Shown here one piece after another: positions 1 through 10,418 of a stretch of 64,000 bases of DNA; position 1 is the stretch's first letter, and each line of letters opens with the position of its first letter. The notes beneath the pieces were generated by a model that saw only the letters and a program-made list of their open reading frames with translations, was not told the origin of the DNA and made no database searches. This stretch comes from Brachionus rotundiformis (lineage: Eukaryota; Rotifera; Eurotatoria; Ploima; Brachionidae): contig JAESIW010000136.1 of NCBI GenBank assembly GCA_016802295.1, positions 142,177 through 206,176 of the forward strand. The letters run 5' to 3'. The position numbers and the translations under genes are program-made.

Positions 1-164
1 GAATGGAAGCAGTTCGTTTACGCAAAGAGAGTCAAATTTACAGTGCTGATGAAAAACGTGCTTTGGCTAAGCTGAACCATGAAGTCAGATCTAAGAAAGA
101 AGAACAGATTATGTCTCAATTTAGAGAACTTATACACAGTAAACAAAAAAGTTCCAATTCGTAA
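1..164 (+). CDS. NKAP: NKAP C-terminus (partial, 5' end outside window)
   Basis: The frame reads from the window edge to a TAA at 162-164. It encodes the conserved tail of NKAP, the SynMuv/CBF1-associated nuclear protein that acts in transcription repression and RNA splicing. The stretch starting MEAVRLRKESQIYSADEKRA corresponds almost residue for residue to the highly conserved end of animal NKAP, followed by a charged RSKKEEQIMSQFRELI segment and a short Ser/Lys tail. Only about 53 codons are visible, so the Arg/Ser-rich N-terminus is not in this window. It is convergent with the KCNQ gene that ends at 808. Confidence rests on remembered family similarity. Confidence 0.85.
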   Translation, partial: MEAVRLRKESQIYSADEKRALAKLNHEVRSKKEEQIMSQFRELIHSKQKSSNS

Positions 165-807
165 TGCTTTTCTTATCTTCTATTTGAATGTAATCTAAAT
201 TGTTTATTTTTTTTAATTTACAGAATAAAAAATTAATTTTCCATTATTTTTTATCTCTTGGTTAAGGGATAATTTTAAATTTTTTTCCTTAGGGTCATAT
301 TTTGATTTATTTTTAACTATTTAATACATGTGCAGTTGGATAGTTAGCCCTATTCATTTCATTTTTGCCAACCAAAAAATAAAGTATTCTTTTTAGAAAA
401 AGCCAAGTTTTCAAGATGTTTTAAACAATTAATCTTTAACATTAAAAATAGACCAATTAAGGTTGGTCAAGTTATCTTTAAAATTGCTACAAAATTTAAT
501 AAGAATATTCAAAAAATTTATCATTAGTAATCAAATATTTTTCAATCATTGGAAGAATTGGTTTATTTTTAAATAAATTTTTAAATATTTAATATCTTTT
601 TTGTTCGCCTATTTTGATTTTATCTGAAAGTATTTGTCATGATTGATATGAATCAAGTCAATAAACTTTTTTGACTAAATGGCATGTATTTAAAAGAATT
701 AATTAATAAAATTTTGGTAATAAAAAAAAACATTTTGTAAAAAAGTGTTAATAAAAATCAACCAAATGAATAATTATTTTGCATACTGTCAATTAATTAA
801 ATAACTA
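165..807. other. intergenic region between NKAP and KCNQ
   Basis: This 643-bp AT-rich stretch between two convergent genes should contain both 3' UTRs. AATAAA-like signals occur on both strands (for example near 221 and 380). I see no open frame, RNA gene or repeat of note. Confidence 0.5.
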
Positions 808-3800
808 TTATTTGACTGTTGAAACCATTATTTGTGAATTTGGAAGAGACCGCAAAAGAATTAGACACTCGTCTAGCTTTTGGTCAACAGTTCCCATTTG
901 TTCTTCAAGCCTTGATAGTCTGGCATTAATGGTAAATTTGGCCCTATCGCGATCATTCATTTTTGGAACACCCAGAATTTGATCCATTCTTCTCTGAAGT
1001 TCTTTTAGGCGGATCATCAAATCCATGTTACCTTGGCTGTACTGTTCTATGACATCTCGCACATCATAGGGCTTTCTGGCTTGCTATTTTAATTCCAAAT
1101 TTAAAAACTCAAATCAATTTGGTAACTTAATTACCTGAAACTTTCTTCTGGCTACAAAATACTTTATTTTTCTTATAACTCGTATTGTTTGCTTATGCTG
1201 CTCACTAAGTCTTTAAGAAATTTGAATAAAAAGATACCCAATGGTTTAATGGTACATACTCGCAATGCTCTTGGATTAAATTTCTGCCCATGTCAGCTGA
1301 ACTGTGACGTGTACCAGAATAAACATCGCTTTCGTTGTCCAAATTTCTCTTGGACGAAATACTGCTACATTCATCACTTATGGCCTCAGTGTCTGTGCGT
1401 CCAAAAGATTTTAATTTGTTACGTCTTGGCTGAGAAAATTTTCGAGGATAATGACCTTTCCATACAATTAAATTAATAATTAATTTTAATTAATATAATT
1501 AGTTGGAATTGTAAGCTGAAAATACTTGAATTTGTCTTTAAATTGTAAATTTTCCAAGTTGCAACTGAATTACTTCCTGGCATGGCTGCTTTGACCCTCC
1601 ACGAAGTCTTAATTGTTAAATGAATATAATTTTTAGTTCTCTATAAGCCTGGATGTACCTGAATGAGAGCTGCAGCAGCAGGTATTTGTCTATTAAAATG
1701 TTTCTGGCGCTGTTTTTGCTGAACTTTTAGAGCGAAACCAGAACCAAGAATTCCCTAAATATTTTTAGTATTTTTTAGCTATTTGTTTTTAAAATTATTA
1801 GAATTTTATTACTGCTGGTAGTGCAAAAAAAGCAATGCCAAAAACACAAAAACAACTAGCCACCATTTTTCCCCACCATGTAATCGGCACTTTGTCACCA
1901 TAGCCAATTGTTGCCACTGTTACCTAAAATATAAACTTTTAATTTCAGCACTTTTAAAATAGACAAAATAAGATAGATCAATCCAAGTCAAAACAAACTT
2001 ACTATTCCCCTTTAATAAAAAAAAATTAAAAAACTAGTTAACATTATCTAATTTGTCATTTACCACCACAAGGCATCCGCATAGCTTTGGAACTGTTCAT
2101 TGGAATCTTTTTCACAAAGGAAAACAAAATATGAACTAAATATTAGAGACAGGAAACCTATATACAATGTTGTTATCAATTCCTTTAAAAATTGTATTTA
2201 ATTCTCCAAGGTAAACTCAATTAGATTCAATTTGTCAAATTAAACATTTAAGCAAATGCCAAAACTAATAGAACTAATGCAAGCTTTAAAAACCAAGTAA
2301 ATAAAATACAAAATAATTCCTTACGACAGAATACCATAAGGCATCGGCATAGTTATCAATTGATGAGTTGATTGAATCTTTTTCGCACAAGTAAATGAGA
2401 TAAGACGAGCATATTAAGACTAAAAATCCAATATACAACGCCGCTATTAGTTCCTTAAGTAAAATTTAAAATTGGTAGCTAATGTTGGATCACAGTTGAC
2501 AAATTAAATCTTGATTTTTGGACATATATTTACCTGTCGGTGGACATAGACTACAGAGCCCAATAGACGCCAAGTTCCGGCTTGTCTATCTACATGCAGC
2601 ATACGAAGAATTTGCAGGAAGCGAATTCCGCGAATGGCAGATGTGGCAAATACTTGGCCATTACTGCCGATGGCTATTACAATGCCAGATGCCAAAATTA
2701 CCAGTATGTCTATGAGGCAAATGGGCTTTCGGGCAAATTTTAGTCGACCACGCAAGCCCATGTACTTGCTTCGGCATCCGGCCGACCATAAACGCACGCC
2801 ATACTCAATGCCAAAGAATAGAACTAAAATTATTTCCATATAGAAAAGGATTTTGTTTGCTGAATCTGAATAGGTTTCTATTGTAGACAAAACACTGAAT
2901 ATTAAACATATTAATACTGCCAAAAATCTTAAAAAATTAAAATAGTATTTTAAGATTAGTTACTTTTTTTAAATTAAAAATTAATAAATATTAAAAAATT
3001 TTTATATATTAATTATTAAAAAAAGAGTGTACATTTTTGGCAATTTTAAATTTATTTTATCGATTATATAATTATTAATGGTATCTTTAATTGTTTAAAA
3101 ACTAAATAATTTATAAATCTAATATTTTTATAGATATATATATATATATATATTTTTTTTTAATAATAATAAAAAACTATTTATCTAGTTCAATAAAAAG
3201 AAATAATCAATTTGGTAAGAAAAAAATCAATTTCTTCTAAAACGTGTTTTGAACAAAATTTTTATCTCATTTAATATTATATAAATTTCCTCAAATGCGT
3301 GATTTAATCAAAGTTTATTTGTTAAATGATTTTCAAAATTCCATTAATTATTGATAAAATAAAAAACTAATTAAATTTTGGAAAATTTTAAGAAAAAAAA
3401 GTAATTCCCTTGTTTCTAAATAAAATTTATGTAAAAAAAAAGTTTATTAGTTAAAAATTAAGATCAAATACAATGAGAGAATGAGTTCAACTATATGGCC
3501 TATGCTAAATTTATCATTTATCATATTTGGTACATGTGGAAACCTGTTCACCTTTTTAATTTTAATTCGAAAGAATGTCAGAAAGCATTCTCATATGAGA
3601 TATTTGGCATCAATTTGCCTAATTGACATACTCTGCCTCTACACTTGGAATTTTTCTTCAGTATATCGCTTTTTCACTAGTAAAAAGATAGAAAATGAAG
3701 GAAATTTATCATGTAGATTCTTCTCATTTTTTTGCTATTTCATTCTTCAGTCAAGCTCGTGGATTATTTGCCTAATTGGCCTGGACCGAATAATCACAAT

Positions 3801-6039
3801 CATACTTCGTAATAGAATAAACTGTATTTCCAAGATAACCCAGAACACATTTGTGGCAATAATTGGTGTTTTGGTAATTTTATTTTTTTTAAATTTTCCA
3901 GTGTTAATAAACAATGCTGTGCCAATCAGCACAAATTCAACTCAGATCAAATACAATTGCTACCGTCCTAAATCATTTTTTTTTGCTTGGGACATAGTTC
4001 ATATAATTTTGTACAGTTTACTACCATTTGGTATAATACTTATTGAAAATGCATCCTTATCAGTACTAACCTTAAGACACGCTAGAAGGTTGAATAGGCA
4101 TTTTCACAGCACATCAAACCAAATGAACGAGCCATCGAATACCTCAAATGCTGATGGTATATCGACATGGAAAGACCGACTTGCCAAAGCATTTGACATT
4201 AGAAAAATATGTCGAAAAATAGTCTTTTTGAATAAAAAAATCAAATCTAGTCTGGAAAGGATAGTTTGCAAAAAGAGTGGTATATTGGACAATTCGGAAA
4301 AAATGCCAAAAAAATTATGCACTAAAGGATCGCATGTTGCCAATTTATTGCTTTTCTTGACAGTATCGTTTTTTTTTACCACAGTTCCATATTCTTTGTA
4401 TTACGCTTTAAAACTAAACGATACCCTAAGTGAAAAGCCTAAACAAATTGTCGTGGGTATTTTGATTATACTCCAATATATTAGACATTCATCCAATTTT
4501 TTAATTTATCTATTAACATCAACTATTTTAAAAAATGAAGTAAAAATTGTATACGAATTTGCTATTTCTCCAAAAAATGTAAAATTTTAATAAGTGAATA
4601 ATACCTTTATAAGTTTGGAATTTAATTTCTAGAAATTAAAGTATTTTTTAAGTATTTTAGATAAATGATTTATTCTAATAAAATTTTCGTATGATTTTCC
4701 TTTTACTTTTAAATAATTTTAAGTAATTGAGAATATATATATATGTATTGTTTATATTATCTAATTATTTTTTTTTAAATCGAATATTACAGAAAATTAT
4801 TGACTTTTAATTTTTTTTTTAAAAAGATTTACAATTTAATAAAATAAATAATTCATTGTTTTATTTTAATTTGATAATTAGCATTTAATTAAATTTTTTA
4901 TCCTAATTTCTTATTTAATTCTAAATAAATCTTTTTAATTATTCTTGATATTATTTGTTTGATTTAAGCTACATAAGGTTCAAACTAACAAACATATTTA
5001 ATATATTATAAAGGAAAAATTTTAGTTTGAGGAAACAATACATTTGTATTTATTTTAAAAAATTTATTTTCAATCTTTCAAAAATATTTGATCTTAATAA
5101 TTAAGGAAAATATTTAATTTTCCAGTTTTTATATCGGAGGCACCCAAGTCTTGTTTAATCAAAAAAATCCTGAATCAATTGTACAATCCTTTTGTTATTG
5201 ACATAAATAACTTGACAAATATTTAGTTTAAAAAAACTTCAACAAAATTAATCAAATTAATATTTAATATATCAGTATGAATAAATTCTTTAGAAAAACT
5301 ACTAAAGCTAATATTTGATTATTATTTTTATATTTTTCTAATTTTGGCATCATTTCTTTTCCAAAACAAAATTCAAATTAATGGAAAAATTTACAACCAT
5401 GTTAAATCAGATATTTTCCAATCAAAAGTAATATAAAAAATCTTACACTGTAAAATGATATAAAAAACACTTCCATCCAGTAGGTCTTTCCAAAAAATTG
5501 TAAAACTTCGACTGTAAATTGGTTTTATGCGGCATTGGATTATAATTCAAATTGTTTATAGAAGACTTTCGAGTGATAGTCGGAAAATTAATTGAAAAAT
5601 GAGGCAATGATTTTTTACTCTCGCTTCCACTTAAATTTGCCATGCTCAAATTATAAAGATAGCATCCAGATTTGTCGCTTTTGGAGTCCAAATTAGACGA
5701 GTTTCGCTTCAATTTTGCATCAATATCTGCGCTTAAAGATCCATTGGAAATTTTTTTATAATTAGATAAAGACAACAGGGACTCTGACGGGTTTTTGTTC
5801 GAGTTATTACTTTTTAAATCAGTATCTATTGTTTTTTTTGTATAAGAATTTAATTTTTTATTCAAAAGAGGGTTTGCAGATTCATTGGTAGTTGGCAGCG
5901 ATATCCGTTTGCCAGATATGTTCGAATTGGATTGTGTCACAGTAAACAGAAATTTTTTTCCAATATCATCTTTATTTGGCGAGAGCTTATTTTTAAAAAT
6001 TTTGTTGCCATCCAAATTTTCGTGCTGCTTTTGATTCAT
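808..6039 (-). CDS. KCNQ: KCNQ-type voltage-gated potassium channel (Kv7), complete gene
   Basis: Kv7 channels carry slow M-type potassium current at the plasma membrane. Exons, read on the minus strand: 6039-5447, 2927-2534, then either 2453-2325 or 2182-2064 plus 2009-2003, then 1923-1813, 1754-1659, 1607-1526, 1455-1260, 1204-1135 and 1083-808. All phases agree, giving about 648 residues with the 2453-2325 exon. Exon 1 has a long Ser/Asn-rich N-terminus ending in FLERPTGWKCFLYH. Exon 2 holds S1-S4 with RFLQILRMLHVDR. The filter TIGYGD is near residues 377-382, followed by FFALPAGILGSGFALKVQ. Helix A (LIQTSW, ATWKIY), helix B (TIRVIRKIKYFVARRKFQ) and the assembly helix starting RDVIEQYSQG follow. 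Intron 1 is about 2.5 kb and contains a GPCR gene on the other strand. Confidence 0.93.
2003..2009 (-). other. KCNQ: 7-nt KCNQ microexon
   Basis: The bases GGGAATA sit between an AG (TTTATTAAAG) and a strong donor GTAAGT. They complete the Trp codon left open by exon A and add Gly-Ile, restoring the WWG-(I/L)-(V/I)-T sequence expected at the pore of Kv7 channels. No other reading links exon A to the filter exon in frame. Confidence 0.72.
2064..2182 (-). other. KCNQ: alternative KCNQ S5-pore exon, version A
   Basis: This 119-nt exon encodes S5 and the pore helix, starting ELITTLYIGF and ending YADALW followed by TG. It is preceded by AAAG and followed by GTAAAT. Joined directly to the filter exon at 1923 it would hit a stop codon. 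Through the 7-nt exon at 2003-2009 it continues as WWGI into VTVATIGYGD, so together they make 126 nt, a whole number of codons. Homologous to version B at 2325-2453, with which it is probably mutually exclusive. Confidence 0.8.
2325..2453 (-). other. KCNQ: alternative KCNQ S5-pore exon, version B
   Basis: This 129-nt exon (43 codons) starts ELIAALYIGF and ends NYADALWYSV. Phase 0 at both ends lets it join exon 2 and the filter exon without the microexon. It differs from version A in the S5 core, in the turret (SINSSIDN against SNEQFQS), and at the pore helix, where WYSV replaces WWGI. The tandem position and equal reading phase point to a duplicated exon. Confidence 0.85.
2928..5446 (-). other. 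KCNQ intron 1 (host of nested GPCR)
   Basis: Very AT-rich intron bounded by GTAAGA at its 5' end (5446 downward) and AAG at its 3' end (2930-2928). Outside the GPCR the flanks (2928-3480 and 4591-5446) hold only AT-rich sequence, including a short TA run near 3137-3151. Nothing else coding is visible. Confidence 0.6.
3481..4590 (+). CDS. rhodopsin-like (class A) GPCR, orphan, intronless
   Basis: A 369-residue seven-helix receptor in one exon. Visible class A landmarks: GN at 20-21 in helix 1, LASICLID ending at Asp49 in helix 2, a Cys at 78 before helix 3 paired with a Cys in extracellular loop 2 (KYNCYRP), LDR at 101-103 in place of DRY, and NFLIY at 339-343 in place of NPxxY. The third intracellular loop is long, Lys/Arg-rich and Ser-rich. 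The divergent motifs suggest a peptide receptor of a lineage-expanded family; the ligand cannot be read from sequence. The gene lies wholly inside intron 1 of KCNQ on the opposite strand. ATG at 3481 is the first that opens the frame; one at 3472 stops at once. Confidence 0.85.
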   Translation: MSSTIWPMLNLSFIIFGTCGNLFTFLILIRKNVRKHSHMRYLASICLIDILCLYTWNFSSVYRFFTSKKIENEGNLSCRFFSFFCYFILQSSSWIICLIGLDRIITIILRNRINCISKITQNTFVAIIGVLVILFFLNFPVLINNAVPISTNSTQIKYNCYRPKSFFFAWDIVHIILYSLLPFGIILIENASLSVLTLRHARRLNRHFHSTSNQMNEPSNTSNADGISTWKDRLAKAFDIRKICRKIVFLNKKIKSSLERIVCKKSGILDNSEKMPKKLCTKGSHVANLLLFLTVSFFFTTVPYSLYYALKLNDTLSEKPKQIVVGILIILQYIRHSSNFLIYLLTSTILKNEVKIVYEFAISPKNVKF

Positions 6040-8311
6040 TTCAGTGTAAAAAATAATATTTTATTTTTATTTAAATTGAGCCATTCTGAAAATCAGTTAT
6101 TCTTGTTCTAGAAAAAATTCCTAAAATTTAATATATTTTAGTAGCAAGGTTGGAATAAATTGGCGACATAATTTTTTAATTTAGTTTTAACAAGATACCA
6201 TATTAAAATCCTAATTTACAAAAGATTTTAGAAAAAATATTTATTTAAAAAATTTTTGTTAAAAATAGTATCGATATTGGTCTAGTTATCTGGTAGCGAT
6301 GGTGCCTAAGTTAACCTGCTTCAACTTTTCAAATCTCCAACAAATTAGCATAAAAAAATCAAATTAAATTAAATTTAATTTAATTTAAAATTCGCTTTGA
6401 AATTGAGCCTATTCTAATCCTGATTAACAATTGAAATAATATTAATCAGAAAAATATTTTTATTATTGTAAAAAAATATAAAAAAGGTAGTTATTAAATT
6501 CTTAAATTTTTTAGCCTGGTTTTCCCTTAACATTTTTTAGGATTTATTTTAATTAATTAATTTAATAGTTTTTTTAAAATAAATTGATGGTTCTTCCTTG
6601 AAATGATAGATACCAAAATTGACAACTTTAATTGAAAGTTTTATTAAAATAAACCAAAAAAATGAAAAATGTTAAATTAAACTTTCTTGTACTTTAAATA
6701 GACTTTTTGAAATAATGAACAAATACAAATATTAAGATAATTTATAAATAACAATAAAATTCTGAATAAAAAGTATTTGAAAAGCCTACAATCATATTTA
6801 TCTTTTATTCAATAATTCTCTCAATTCTCACCTAAATCTTCTATTTGCCAAATCTTTATTCTTCATTCCGTTCGATTAACAAAATTAACTATCTTTATAC
6901 AATATTTATTCTTCAAAGTTTCGCTATCTATTCCAATTCGTATAGATAAACTTTAATTAATTTGATTTAATTGAAATGTATTTTGCTCTATACTCTATAC
7001 ATAAACTTAGTTTAACTCGCTCGATTAAGCAAATTTACTTTGTTCTACAAAAATTGATTGGAATTTTTCTGATTAAGATGAAAACAAAGTCGGATCCAAA
7101 ATGGTTCATCTCGTAAGCCCATAGTAAACAAAAGCAGAATATAAACTAATATTAAATGCTTTGAATAATTTAAATTAATTTTTTGTTTAACATACGTGAT
7201 CAGTTTTTAATTTGGAGAATCTCAATCAGAAAAAAATAGATAAAAATTCTTAAAGCCAAATCTAAAAATTAACTGTATTAAAATATTGCTGAAGGGACAT
7301 TTAAATAATATCAGCTAATTAATTAATTAATATTCCTATCAAAAGTAATTTTGATTTGCCATATTCATCAATTTTAAATAACTATGACTTATTGATTCAT
7401 ACGCTTTTATATTAATTTATGAAACCTTAGCTTATGGGAAATCAATTGAGATTTTTCTAAAGACTCTTCTATTTTTAGTCAATTCTTAAAAGATAACAAG
7501 CTTAATTAATGATAAAGACTAAATATCAGATTTTTAAAATGCTAATGATTCGAGCATCGGATTTTTTAAAAAAAATATTTTAGTCGAAATTGCTCTGCAA
7601 TCATTCTTTTTCGTATATAAATTACCTTTAGAACAAAAGAAATTAATTAAAAATTTAAATTCATGATTTAAGTACTTGAAGAGTCATTTATAAAAAATTT
7701 AATTTGAAAAAATTAATTTTGCCATTTTGCTTTCTATCATTTGACAATTATTAGTCAAGTGCTTAGCAAAAGGCTGTAAAATTTTATTAAAATTTGAGCA
7801 TTTATTTCAATAAATAATTATTTTTAATATAATGTGTAATAATTTTGAAATATTTCTTAACAGCTAGCCTCAAATTATTTTTTAAACAATTTTAATTACT
7901 TAGCTTACATTTCGATACGAAACAGACTCAAATATTTTTTTTATTAATTTAAATAAATAAATAAAATCAATTGACTTATGATTATTAATCTATCGTGAAT
8001 TTGATTTAGCTAATTTAGCGTACGTGGATCATCAAATTAGCCGTAACTGAATTAATTTATTTTATAATTTTTAGCAAAGCTTAATCCTGAAACAAAAACA
8101 GCATTTTTTTAGTAAATTAAAGCAAGCTAATAGATTTTTTCAGTCAACAGATTAATTAATCTAATAAACATTCAAAACAAATCTTAAAAATATAATTTAT
8201 GGTCTGTAATAAAAGATAGGTGTCTTGCAATATATTTTTTTAATATTATTAAACTAGTCTTGAGTGTTTTTATTGAAAAAATTTACAAAATTATGTTTGT
8301 TTTGCATTTAT
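6040..8311. other. 2.3-kb intergenic region upstream of KCNQ
   Basis: No open frame above background, RNA gene or long repeat is visible on either strand. It presumably holds the KCNQ promoter and 5' UTR (KCNQ starts at 6039, minus) and the 3' UTR of USP39 (ends at 8312, minus). Short direct AATTAATT-type repeats are common and look like base composition only. Confidence 0.5.
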
Positions 8312-10220
8312 TCATTTTTGGTCAGAATTGTTATCATCGTTGGTACATCTTTGCTCCCAGATCTACAAAAATTTCTTAATTAAACCAGATTATTGCTCTT
8401 AAAATATAATATACTTGAATATATGCTTCGGATAGAGTGATCATTTGTGGTAGAACGTCTATTACGTGCAAGTCCTGCATTTCGTACCAAGTGCCAGTTC
8501 CTTTATGCAAAATATGAACTCTATACGTGCCTTTGTTTGGATCACCATCATGAACTATATTGGCAATTAAATCATAAACTGTATTTGGATTATTTTTTCT
8601 ATTTTCTTCTGACAATAAATCTTTGAGATCAACATTTCTTAAAAAAATAGAAAATTAATTAAACAACTTTTAAATTTTGTTGACAAAATTTTATCTCACT
8701 TGACAGAAAAATTAACAATTGTTGGATTTTTCTCCAGATAAAACACATTTTTAGTAAATCTCTTTTAAAATTATGTTTAATATGTTTATAATATTTAAAA
8801 AATTGATAAAAATACCCTAAAGCACATAACTAGATACCGTGGTAGCCGAATAAGCTCGTATTTTTTAATGAAATTTTCCTTATATGTCTTTACTTCTACG
8901 GAGGTAACTCCGTCAAATTTGGTCAAAATTTGCATCAACGGAACCTGAGGTATGATGCTTTCTTTCACTTCGTCCCGAAATAAAGGTGGAGATGGCAAAT
9001 CTACTGACAAGTAGAGAAAAGGCTTTTCTTCTACTTTCTCCAAATAGTCCTCGGGATTCATCACTTGCTGTTCTATCTCTTCCTAAATAAATCCAATTCT
9101 TTCCATTTATATTAAAAAAATTCCAGTTATCTTACATCATTTAATGGAGCTATTTTCCTGGTGTAAATTTTCATTTGGCCTTGGAATGTTTTGTATATAA
9201 TACTACTATTTTGGTTCTTAGTTCCGTTCATGGTTATGTGCAAACTATTCAGCAACCAGGACAAAAAATCAATTGGATCAGCTAAAAATAAACATTTTAA
9301 AAAAATTAATTATGGAAAATAATTCTACATTGTTGGGTAATTTGGAATTTTTTCTTGCTACATTTGACCACTGCTTGAAGCATTTCATGCGGACTGACAT
9401 GAGCTTTGAAGTTTTTCGGATTCCAAAGTTTGCGGGTCAACTCTCCAAATCTTTTGACCAAGTTGATCATTATATCTCCTGGCGTCACTTTTATATTCAA
9501 ATAATTCTCCTCTCGCATAAAATAATCACGCAATGGAGGAACATTTACCAACGCTTGGATTACCACATTCGAATAGTCATTGGCTTTTATATTGTTTAAA
9601 CCAACAATGCCAGGCAAATAATGCGTTCCGTCATAAGCCCGCGACAATTTGGAATTCTTGTCCAACTGGCTTATTTGCTCTTTGGTAAATGTTGGATTTA
9701 GCACATACTTTTTTTTTTTTAATACTAAATTATTATCCTAATTTAACCAGATCTGAATATTGTTACTTTTATGTCATCAAGTGAAGAGTCAATGACCTGG
9801 TAGTTATCTGGTAAACAATAGAATTTGTAAGTGTTTAAATTGATGTAAACATGATGGCTCATTTCTACACTATGAGTGTATGCATGGGATTTTATGCCTC
9901 TACCTTGGAAGTACTTTCCGCAAACAAGACAGGCATAAACATTGCTATTAGAAAGAGTGACCGAACACAGTTTTTCAAAATCAAAGTCCAGAACATTTCT
10001 GTTTATGGTGTCCAGGTAAGGACATTGCCTACTCCTCGGATCAGATGTCTCATTCTCTTCAATATTCCTTATTTGTTCCGTTTTTGCCTCAATTTTTATC
10101 TTTTCTTTTAAATTTGTTTTTTTAAAAAGAGCAATTATAATTTTCATTTTTATCTTTACTAAAATTATCCGATCCAACTTCTTGTTTAATGCTTCTTTTA
10201 GGAACAAAATCAGTATTCAT
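8312..10220 (-). CDS. USP39: USP39 / Sad1, inactive ubiquitin-protease-fold splicing factor
   Basis: USP39 is a tri-snRNP component needed for spliceosome assembly in the nucleus. Eight exons: 10220-10160, 10104-9767, 9707-9329, 9281-9136, 9082-8816, 8761-8700, 8637-8415 and 8362-8312, about 508 residues (human about 565). The N-terminus is a short Lys-rich arm, then a UBP zinc finger (SRQCPYLDTINR, CLVCGKYFQGRG, SHAYTHSVEMSHHV), then the USP fold. At the catalytic Cys position the protein reads NNIKANDYSN, as in other USP39 proteins, so it should lack protease activity. VHDGDPNKGTYRVHILHKGT and the end DILPQMITLSEAYIQ-type sequence match the family closely. It is divergent from VPS51 with only 198 bp between the start codons. 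Confidence 0.94.
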
Positions 10221-10418
10221 TTTTTGATTTAAATTTTTTAAAATTTTAATAAACCAAAATGTAATTCAAATATAAAATAACAAAAAATAAAAAGTCTAAT
10301 CACAATGCATTCACCATTGTTAATTGTAACATGATTTGAAATTTGCTTGCAAATATTTCAAATCATAATTAGAATAAAATTTAGATAAATTATTATTTTT
10401 TTAATTATTTGTTGGCTA
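10221..10418. promoter_or_regulatory. probable shared divergent promoter, USP39 / VPS51
   Basis: Only 198 bp separate the opposing start codons of USP39 (10220, minus) and VPS51 (10419, plus), so both promoters and 5' UTRs must lie here or overlap the genes. A short inverted pair occurs inside: ATGATTTGAAAT near 10331 and ATTTCAAATCAT near 10354 are exact reverse complements, which could form a hairpin or act as a symmetric binding site. The regulatory role is inferred from spacing. Confidence 0.5.

Noticed and set aside
1189..1476. Plus-strand open frame of 95 codons
   Set aside because: It is antisense to KCNQ exons 7 and 8, whose minus-strand reading matches Kv7 helix B; the plus frame resembles nothing.
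3137..3151. TA dinucleotide run as a functional repeat
   Set aside because: Short and in an extremely AT-rich intron; expected from composition.
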